Below are positions 43,340 through 49,330 of a stretch of 49,330 bases of DNA, piece by piece (the stretch's first letter is position 1; each line of letters begins with the position of its first letter). The notes under the pieces were generated by a model. It was given only the letters and a program-made list of their open reading frames with translations. It ran no database searches and had not been told where the DNA came from. A program made the position numbers and the translations under genes. The stretch lies in contig CAZQER010000001.1 in NCBI GenBank assembly GCA_964592095.1, forward strand, positions 1-49,330, given 5' to 3'. Source of the stretch: EX4484-2 sp964592095 (GTDB taxonomy: Archaea > Altiarchaeota > Altiarchaeia > IMC4 > QMZM01).

Positions 43340-44221
43340 ATGAAAATACGGTTCCTGAAAATGCAAGGAGCAGGAAATGATTTTATATTGATAGATGAAT
43401 TTCAAATGACATTAATCTCAGAAGAAAGGAAGCCAACATTTGTAAAAAAGATATCTGACAGACATTTTGGAGTTGGTTCTGATGGGGTTATATTTGTACA
43501 GAAATCTAAAAAACAGGATGCGAAATTTCATTTCTTCAATCCAGATGGAAGTATTGCCGAGATATGTGGTAATGGCTTAAGGTGTTTTGCAAAATATCTA
43601 TATGAATCTGGAATTGTTAAAAAGAATTTTATGAGTATAGAAACTAATGCGGGAACAGTTAAAATCAAATTAATCATTAATAAAAACAGTAAAAATAAAA
43701 GCATGGTATCTGAGGTGAGGGTAGATATGGGAAAACCAAGGTTGAAAAGGGGTGAAATTCCCGTTTCTGGTAAACCAGATACGGAATTTATTAATCAAGA
43801 GGTCAGAGTAAATGATAAACTATATAAAATCACTGCAATCGGAATGGGAAACCCACACGCAATTATTCTTTGTAATAATATTGATGATATTGATGTTGTG
43901 AATACGGGTAGAAGGATAAGATACGATAAGGGATTATTTCCTAACGGTGTTAATGTGCACTTTATTGAAAAGGTTGGTGATAATGAATTCAAGATAAGAA
44001 GCTATGAAAGAGGTGTAGAGGGTGAAACATTGGCTTGTGGAACGGGGATATGTGCATCTGCTGTTGCGGTTGCTATCGGCGGTATAATCAATCCCGAAAG
44101 GGAGATTATATTCCATGCCAAGGGTGGTGACCTCAAGGTTGAGTTAAAAGACGACAGGGTTTATCTGACTGGCGATGCTAATGAGGTATTCAGGGGTGAG
44201 ATTTATTTTTCTGATACATAA
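43340..44221 (+). CDS. dapF: Diaminopimelate epimerase
   Basis: The 293-residue protein has the two catalytic cysteines: Cys76 in AEICGNGLRC and Cys233 in TLACGTGICASA. It begins RFLKMQGAGNDFILID, as in all DapF, and has HFGVGSDGVIFV. It converts LL- to meso-diaminopimelate, the lysine precursor. It is 2 bp from the ACT gene and 8 bp before the phosphoesterase gene, forming a three-gene run. No other dap gene is seen. Confidence 0.95.
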   Translation: MKIRFLKMQGAGNDFILIDEFQMTLISEERKPTFVKKISDRHFGVGSDGVIFVQKSKKQDAKFHFFNPDGSIAEICGNGLRCFAKYLYESGIVKKNFMSIETNAGTVKIKLIINKNSKNKSMVSEVRVDMGKPRLKRGEIPVSGKPDTEFINQEVRVNDKLYKITAIGMGNPHAIILCNNIDDIDVVNTGRRIRYDKGLFPNGVNVHFIEKVGDNEFKIRSYERGVEGETLACGTGICASAVAVAIGGIINPEREIIFHAKGGDLKVELKDDRVYLTGDANEVFRGEIYFSDT

Positions 44222-44229
44222 TTCTATTT

Positions 44230-44700
44230 ATGCCATTAGAAGAATATCATGGCAAGAGGGATTTCTCAAAGACATCTGAACCAAGAGGTGAGGTAAAGGA
44301 AAGTAAAGGTAAAAGAATCTTTGTAATCCAGAAGCATTATGCAAGAAAACTTCATTATGACCTGAGGCTTGAATATGAGGGTGTTTTGAAGAGTTGGGCA
44401 ATTCCAAAGGAACCACCGCTGAAGGAAGGGATAAAAAGGCTGGCTGTTCAAACGGAGGATCACCCACTGGAATATGCAACATTTGAGGGTATAATTCCCG
44501 AGGGTCTTTATGGTGCAGGAAAGGTTGAGATATGGGATAATGGCTTCGTTGAAATTGAAAAATGGTCTGAAAAGGAGATAACATTTGAACTTAATGGTGG
44601 GAAAATGAATGGCATATATGTGATGATAAAAATGAAACCGACGGAGAAATTTCCAGGTAGGAATAATTGGCTTCTTTTCAAGAAGAAGGGTTCAGGATAA
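44230..44700 (+). CDS. Stand-alone LigD-type 3'-phosphoesterase
   Basis: The 156-residue protein is only the phosphoesterase module found at the N-terminus of bacterial LigD. Metal and catalytic residues are visible: His36, His42 and Asp44 in KHYARKLHYDLRLE, His78 in QTEDHPLEYATFEG, and the AGKVEIWDNG strand. The end NNWLLFKKK is typical. It trims 3'-phosphate and a 3'-ribonucleotide from DNA ends. No ligase, polymerase or Ku gene is adjacent. Its stop overlaps the end of the opposing prenyltransferase gene by 9 bp. Confidence 0.92.
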   Translation: MPLEEYHGKRDFSKTSEPRGEVKESKGKRIFVIQKHYARKLHYDLRLEYEGVLKSWAIPKEPPLKEGIKRLAVQTEDHPLEYATFEGIIPEGLYGAGKVEIWDNGFVEIEKWSEKEITFELNGGKMNGIYVMIKMKPTEKFPGRNNWLLFKKKGSG

Positions 44701-45594
44701 TATCTTTGGAATCATATCTCCCAGAAGGAATGCAAACAAAGCCACTATCATACCGCCAATCATAATTCTTTGAGCAATATATTCTGGAGTATAAAGTGAA
44801 ATAAGGAATATTATGTCTGCAACACCTACAAATATACCATATATTAATAAATTAAATGATTCTATAGGTAAAAAGAAGGGGATTATGCTGAATAGTACTG
44901 CAATAAAAGAAAATAGTGATGCTATCATTCTTGCCTTCTTTGTCCCAATCTTCGTAGGTATGGTCAAAGCATATTTGTATTTATCACCCTTTATGTCCTC
45001 TATATCCTTAACTATTTCTCTGGATAGGGTCATAAGAAATGCACATACTCCCAAAACCGTCAGTAGATTTATATTCCTCTGCTCTGCTAAGAGAAATGAC
45101 TCAAGATTTGTAAGTGCTCCAAATAAGAATATTGATGTTACAAGATAGCTTACTATAAGATTAGAAATAAATAACATTCTCTTGGAATATGTGGCATAGA
45201 TTATAAGGATTATTGTATTTATTGTGGCTATATAGAAGCAGTATTGATTTACAGATTTTGACATACCTATTCCAAAGAGAAAGAGAATTACTGATAACAT
45301 CAGGGCATCGCTTTTTGAAACCTTTCCTGAAGGTAATGGTTTATCTGGCTTATTTACACTATCGATCTCTATATCAAAATAGTCATTTATTATATTACCT
45401 GCACCTATAATGAGGAATACTGCAAATCCCGATATAATGACCAATGAACTCAAAAAAGCACCCTCTCCAGAATATGTAAATGAAGCTCCAACCAAAACAC
45501 CAAGAAAACCAATGATACAATTTCTAATCCTTAACAACTCAAAAAGGAGTGATAAACTACTTCCAATTCTTTTTGTGATGTTATCTGAAGGCAT
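44692..45594 (-). CDS. UbiA-family prenyltransferase, probable digeranylgeranylglyceryl phosphate synthase
   Basis: The 300-residue integral membrane protein has about eight to nine helices. The two Asp-rich motifs are NIINDYFDIEIDSVNKPDKP, at about residues 67-86, and REIVKDIEDIKGDKYKYALT, near 191-210. The arrangement and ELLRIRNCIIGFLGVLVGA start fit archaeal DGGGP synthase, which adds the second geranylgeranyl chain in ether-lipid synthesis. Other UbiA roles (heme, quinone, cyclic) are less likely in this context. The window also has a geranylgeranyl reductase. Confidence 0.85.
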   Translation of the reverse strand: MPSDNITKRIGSSLSLLFELLRIRNCIIGFLGVLVGASFTYSGEGAFLSSLVIISGFAVFLIIGAGNIINDYFDIEIDSVNKPDKPLPSGKVSKSDALMLSVILFLFGIGMSKSVNQYCFYIATINTIILIIYATYSKRMLFISNLIVSYLVTSIFLFGALTNLESFLLAEQRNINLLTVLGVCAFLMTLSREIVKDIEDIKGDKYKYALTIPTKIGTKKARMIASLFSFIAVLFSIIPFFLPIESFNLLIYGIFVGVADIIFLISLYTPEYIAQRIMIGGMIVALFAFLLGDMIPKILS

Positions 45595-45642
45595 AGTTCC
45601 ATATTCATAGTTCCATATTTAATCAAGGTAATCAAATGGGTA

Positions 45643-45673
45643 TTATATTGATGTTATCCAATATTTATAAATA
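45643..45673 (+). promoter_or_regulatory. Leaderless promoter of carB C-terminal half
   Basis: A TATTATATTG element centred at about 45647 lies 26 bp before the ATG at 45673. This supports the annotated start as the true start of a free-standing gene, not a broken one. TTTATAAAT immediately before the ATG is too close to act as its TATA box. Confidence 0.45.
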
Positions 45674-47439
45674 TGGATATAAGTATAAGAAGACTAAAGA
45701 AGTTGGGATTTATGGATAGATGCATAGGGGATGAGGATAAATTGAGGAGATACAGGAAAGAAGAGAACATAATACCGGCATACAAGATGGTGGACACCTG
45801 CGCCGCAGAATTTGAGGCAAAGACACCATATTATTACTCATCATATGAAACAGAGAATGAGTCAATAGCATCTGATAAAAAAAAGGTGATTATTCTTGGC
45901 TCAGGTCCAATAAGAATTGGGCAGGGAATTGAGTTTGATTGCTGTACTGTTCATGCAATTTTTGCACTTAGGGAAATTGGTATTGAGACCATAGTAATTA
46001 ACAATAACCCAGAAACGGTTTCTACAGATTTTGATATATCAGATAAGTTATATTTTGAACCAATAACATTAGAGGATGTGCTGAATGTTGTTGAGAATGA
46101 ATCCAAAAATCTTCTAGGTGTAATGGTTCAATTTGGTGGTCAAACCTCAATTAATCTAACTGAAGAACTTGCCAGAAACGGTGTAAAAATTCTTGGAACA
46201 TCACCAGAGGATATAGATAGAGCTGAGAACAGAGATTCCTTTGGTAAGGTTTTAAATAAACTGGGAATTCCATCTGCAGAGTGGGGAACGGGATATAGTT
46301 TTAAAGAAGCAAAGGAGATAGCAGGAAAAATTGGATACCCAGTACTCGTGAGACCAAGTTATGTACTTGGTGGAAGGGCAATGGAGATAGTGCAAGATGA
46401 GGTTGGATTAGAAGAATATATGAAGGAGGCGGTGAGAGTATCACCAAAACATCCAATACTCATAGATAAATTCCTACAAGATGCTATTGAAATAGATGTA
46501 GATGCGGTATGTGATGGAAAAACGGTACTTATTGGAGGGATAATGGAGCATATAGAAGAGGCGGGAGTTCATTCAGGTGATTCTGCATGTGTTCTGCCAC
46601 CACAAACACTAAGCAAAGAGATTATAGATGTGATTGAGGATTATACAAAAAAACTTGCCCTTGAATTGAGAATCAAGGGTTTGATAAATATACAATATGC
46701 AATAAAGGATGATATTGTTTATACATTAGAGGCAAATCCGAGAGCCTCTAGAACAGTGCCATTTGTTAGTAAGGCTGTTGGTATATCATTAGCAAAGATT
46801 GCAGCAAAGGTGATGGTAGGGTATAAATTAAATGATTTGATTGATGATCTTAATCCAATGGAAAATATAAGGCATGTGGCTGTGAAGGAGGTTGTATTTC
46901 CCTTTATAAAACTACCTGATGTTGACCCAGTATTAACCCCTGAAATGAAATCTACGGGGGAGGTAATAGGCATGGATATGGATTTTGCAATGGCTTATTA
47001 TAAGGCACAGATTGCAGCGGGAAATGAACTCCCTCTTCAAGGAACAATATTTATAAGTGTGAACAAGTATGACAGAAAGAGAATTGTTCCAATAGCAAAA
47101 AAATTTCTGCAATTAGGTTTTGATATCATAGCCACTCCGGGAACATCAAGGGATTTAAGAAATGCTGGAATTGAAAACAGAGGGATATTGAAGATTAGTG
47201 AGGGTTCCCCAAATATATTGGATTTGATGAAATCCAGGGATGTTAATCTAATAATAAATACCCCAACGGTTGGAAAGAATCCAATGAGAGATGGATACAA
47301 GATAAGAAGTAGTGCAGTAAAATTGAATATACCTTATATAACAACCATTGCAGGTGCGCATGCAGCGGTAAACGCAATAGAAAAGGTCAGGAAAAGGGAA
47401 ATAAAGGTAAAATCATGGAACGAGTTCTTCAGTTCTTAG
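45673..47439 (+). CDS. carB: Carbamoyl-phosphate synthase large subunit, C-terminal half (split CarB)
   Basis: The 588 residues match the second half of CarB. A short linker (AYKMVDTCAAEFEAKTPYYY) leads to the second ATP-grasp unit (VIILGSGPIRIGQGIEFDCC, YPVLVRPSYVLGGRAM, EIDVDAVCDGK, IKDDIVYTLEANPRASRTVP) and then the MGS-like allosteric domain at the C-terminus (TIFISVNKYDR, GFDIIATPGTSRDLR). This half makes carbamoyl phosphate from carbamate. The amino half, which makes carboxyphosphate, is absent: the DNA upstream is the UbiA gene on the other strand. In Methanocaldococcus jannaschii CarB is likewise split in two genes. Here the partner must lie elsewhere. Confidence 0.92.
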   Translation: MDISIRRLKKLGFMDRCIGDEDKLRRYRKEENIIPAYKMVDTCAAEFEAKTPYYYSSYETENESIASDKKKVIILGSGPIRIGQGIEFDCCTVHAIFALREIGIETIVINNNPETVSTDFDISDKLYFEPITLEDVLNVVENESKNLLGVMVQFGGQTSINLTEELARNGVKILGTSPEDIDRAENRDSFGKVLNKLGIPSAEWGTGYSFKEAKEIAGKIGYPVLVRPSYVLGGRAMEIVQDEVGLEEYMKEAVRVSPKHPILIDKFLQDAIEIDVDAVCDGKTVLIGGIMEHIEEAGVHSGDSACVLPPQTLSKEIIDVIEDYTKKLALELRIKGLINIQYAIKDDIVYTLEANPRASRTVPFVSKAVGISLAKIAAKVMVGYKLNDLIDDLNPMENIRHVAVKEVVFPFIKLPDVDPVLTPEMKSTGEVIGMDMDFAMAYYKAQIAAGNELPLQGTIFISVNKYDRKRIVPIAKKFLQLGFDIIATPGTSRDLRNAGIENRGILKISEGSPNILDLMKSRDVNLIINTPTVGKNPMRDGYKIRSSAVKLNIPYITTIAGAHAAVNAIEKVRKREIKVKSWNEFFSS

Positions 47440-47460
47440 AGTTAGAATTCTCATACAATC

Positions 47461-47844
47461 TTAAAGTCTCAGGATTCTTATGGCAAGATAAGCAGCATTC
47501 TCACCATTATCTATTCCCACACATGCAACCGGGACACCTCTTGGCATCTGTACCATGGATAGCAAGGAATCCAAACCACCAAGTTTTGAAGAAACTGGAA
47601 CACCTATAACCGGTCTATTGGTTATAGATGCAACAAAACCGGGAAGTGCTGCAGAGAGACCTGCAATACATATAAATACCCTTGCGTCAGAATTCTTTAC
47701 TATCCTCCTTAATCTATCTGGTTCCCTATGAGCGGAACAATATTCCACAGAATAATCTATTTCATTACTTTTAAGTATCTTTTCTGCTCTCTTTACAACA
47801 TCTGAGTCGGATTTACTCCCAGAGATTATGAGAATATCCGCCAT
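47461..47844 (-). CDS. purE: N5-carboxyaminoimidazole ribonucleotide mutase / AIR carboxylase
   Basis: The 127-residue protein has ILIISGSKSDSDVVKRAEKI, EYCSAHREPDRLRR with the substrate-binding SAHR, FICIAGLSAALPGFVAS and VIGVPVSSKLGGLDSLLSMV, all PurE hallmarks. It rearranges N5-CAIR to CAIR in purine synthesis, or carboxylates AIR directly if class II. The class is not decided here. It is slightly shorter than the bacterial enzymes. It converges with carB across 21 bp. Confidence 0.94.
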   Translation of the reverse strand: MADILIISGSKSDSDVVKRAEKILKSNEIDYSVEYCSAHREPDRLRRIVKNSDARVFICIAGLSAALPGFVASITNRPVIGVPVSSKLGGLDSLLSMVQMPRGVPVACVGIDNGENAAYLAIRILRL

Positions 47845-47901
47845 GTTAATTTAATATAATTTTTAGTATAATTTTTACATTACAAAATAAAAATAGGAAA
47901 A

Positions 47902-49077
47902 TCAGAATGTTTTAATCTTACCTTCAACACACATATCTGTAATTCTTGTTACATTCTCAAGCCACCAATCGGTTATTCTATACGCTTCTCTCTCAATCTT
48001 TCTATCTTTATCTCCTATTATATTCACAGAAGCAACCATTGGTTGGTCTATTGGCTTACCTATTTGGCTCATTATTCTTACATGAACCTCATCCGAACAT
48101 ATTTCTGCTATATCCCCTGCTATTTCATTCGTTAGTAGATTGTAGATTTTACCAACATGATTTACAGGATTTTTTCCAGATGTTGCTTCCAATGATACTG
48201 GTCTATAGGGAGTTATTAGTCCATTGGCTCTATTTCCTCTCCCCACCGAACCATCATCACCCTGCTCTGCACTTAATCCAGTATATGTTAAATATACTGA
48301 ACCTGCTTTGTAATCGTCTGCAGTATTTATACATATATTAACATCTTTGCCGGCCACCTTTGAAGTAAATTTTTTTATTTTATCGTGCATCTTTTCTATC
48401 ACTTCCTTATATTCATTAATATCATTAACATATCTTGAGATTATAGCGGCTGCAATTGTTAATGTAATCTCTTCTCTGTTTCTAATACCCATAACCTTCA
48501 CATCCTTTCCAATCTCTCTCATACCCAAGATGTTATTTATATATCTTTCGGTCTCCAAAACAAGCCTTTCTGTTAGTGATAATGGTGCAAATCCAACACC
48601 GAACGATGTATCATTTGATTTTGGAATTCCTTTCTCATCAAAGATATGTCTCAAATCTGCAGAACCCTCTCCGATCCTCTGATCAATCTCTGCAAATTCA
48701 TCGATTTCAATGCCCTCAAGTATCTCTTTCAAGTAATTCCTTGCAGAATTTATAGCAATTTCAGCCACTGGAATTCTATCATTACCAACCCTCATGGTTG
48801 CTCTTCCACCAAGCAGGATGTATACTGGTCTCACCATCTCCCCGCCGCCAAAAACGGGATTTGCCTCCCCACCTACCAACTCAACCTGATCTGTATTATG
48901 ATGCAGAATTCTACCGTACCTCTCAATATACACCCTTGAAAGAGTCCTTGAAATAGACTCGGCAATTCCATCACAGAGAGAATCAGGATGTCCCACGCCC
49001 TTTCTTTCAACAAGTTCTATCGGTTGTTTCTCTATGTTCTCAATTCTTGCAAAATTAATTACTATGTTTCTTGCCAT
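47902..49077 (-). CDS. metK: S-adenosylmethionine synthetase, archaeal type
   Basis: The 391-residue protein is the archaeal MAT. It has ELVERKGVGHPDSLCDGIAE near the N-terminus, HHNTDQVELVGGEANPVFGG, a middle segment KDVNICINTADDYKAG, and GDDGSVGRGNRANGLITPYR. It makes S-adenosylmethionine from methionine and ATP, the product that would supply the radical SAM enzyme and may be sensed by the CBS domains of the sulfur module. It lies 57 bp upstream of purE on the same strand. Confidence 0.96.
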   Translation of the reverse strand: MARNIVINFARIENIEKQPIELVERKGVGHPDSLCDGIAESISRTLSRVYIERYGRILHHNTDQVELVGGEANPVFGGGEMVRPVYILLGGRATMRVGNDRIPVAEIAINSARNYLKEILEGIEIDEFAEIDQRIGEGSADLRHIFDEKGIPKSNDTSFGVGFAPLSLTERLVLETERYINNILGMREIGKDVKVMGIRNREEITLTIAAAIISRYVNDINEYKEVIEKMHDKIKKFTSKVAGKDVNICINTADDYKAGSVYLTYTGLSAEQGDDGSVGRGNRANGLITPYRPVSLEATSGKNPVNHVGKIYNLLTNEIAGDIAEICSDEVHVRIMSQIGKPIDQPMVASVNIIGDKDRKIEREAYRITDWWLENVTRITDMCVEGKIKTF

Positions 49078-49330
49078 TTTGCTTTGTCAAATACTCAACT
49101 CAAACAATAAATTATTTGGGATTTACAGCCTAAATATAGAATAGAACCTCTCTCACCTCCAACATCATACATTCAACAGATTGCCTTCACAGTTTCACCA
49201 ATTCATTATATACTGTTTAATTCTATTAAATCCCATTATTTTAAAATTCCTTGAGAATTTCCGAATCTATTTCGGATATGAACGAGTTAAGTGAAATATT
49301 GCCTGATGAAATAAAAAACTAAAAAAGCAA
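49078..49330. other. Intergenic region at right edge, no supported gene
   Basis: The 253 bases upstream of metK contain its promoter on the minus strand and an AT-rich TTATATACTG at about 49206-49215. The only open frames are under 30 codons, with no recognisable content. I see no RNA gene or repeat here. Confidence 0.5.

Noticed and set aside
45673..47439. Truncated carB pseudogene
   Set aside because: It starts cleanly at the domain boundary with its own promoter, is intact to the C-terminus, and split CarB is known in archaea.
49240..49330. Start of a new gene at the right edge
   Set aside because: The plus-strand frame at about 49278 ends after 14 codons, with no recognisable content.

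Overview
The window is archaeal chromosome, AT-rich and densely coded. It carries an archaeal S-adenosylmethionine synthetase, an archaeal TyrRS, Bud32, Taw3, NOG1-type GTPase, RtcA and RtcB, a presenilin-type protease, a geranylgeranyl reductase and a UbiA prenyltransferase of the ether-lipid type, MptE (a tetrahydromethanopterin step), and the COG1900/NIL-ferredoxin/COG2122 homocysteine genes known from methanogens. Several promoters put a TATA box about 25 bp before the ATG, which suggests leaderless mRNAs. A euryarchaeal anaerobe fits best. The mixture of MptE with GlyA, FolD and MetF/MetV makes a group such as Altiarchaeota a candidate, but the sequence does not prove this. I saw no rRNA, tRNA, CRISPR array or intact insertion sequence.

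Layout. 1-1.7 kb: the start of a DUF354 gene, then decayed accessory DNA (an ATPase pseudogene, a frameshifted ribbon-helix-helix antitoxin remnant with an intact-looking operator, and short tandem duplications). 1.7-6.5 kb: nitroreductase, DJ-1/PfpI protein, endonuclease III-like protein, preflagellin/prepilin peptidase, LeuC/HacA. 6-10.7 kb: a sulfur module, in which an HTH-CBS regulator is divergent from the three homocysteine-synthesis genes, followed by a CoA-disulfide-reductase-like flavoprotein. 10.7-17 kb: a secreted Thr-linker protein, NOG1-like GTPase, MptE, PdxS, Tmk, RtcA and a ribbon-helix-helix/nucleotidyltransferase fusion. 17-20 kb: an AbrB-PhoU regulator divergent from metV-metF, then nth. 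20-25 kb: small AbrB and membrane proteins, geranylgeranyl reductase, sugar nucleotidyltransferase, HD phosphohydrolase, TyrS.

25-33 kb is rich in tRNA and RNA work (Bud32, Taw3, RtcB, and a radical SAM protein fused to an ArcS-like domain, probably a one-chain archaeosine synthase), plus a riboflavin reductase and a 734-residue coiled coil with a winged helix at each end. 33-39 kb: FAH-family protein, HisA, presenilin-like protease, then an inositol-lipid block: inositol-1-phosphate synthase behind a structured leader, a nucleotidyltransferase/CDP-alcohol phosphatidyltransferase fusion, and a glycosyltransferase. 38.7-42.6 kb: glyA-folD flanked by two lipoproteins built from the same 26-residue two-cysteine repeat. 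42.7-49 kb: ACT protein, DapF, stand-alone LigD-type phosphoesterase, UbiA, the C-terminal half of a split CarB, PurE, MetK.

Points that most deserve a second look are the RaSEA-ArcS fusion, the two-cysteine-repeat lipoproteins, the hairpin-rich leader before inositol-1-phosphate synthase, the double-winged-helix coiled coil, and the sulfur module with its duplicated promoter/operator.
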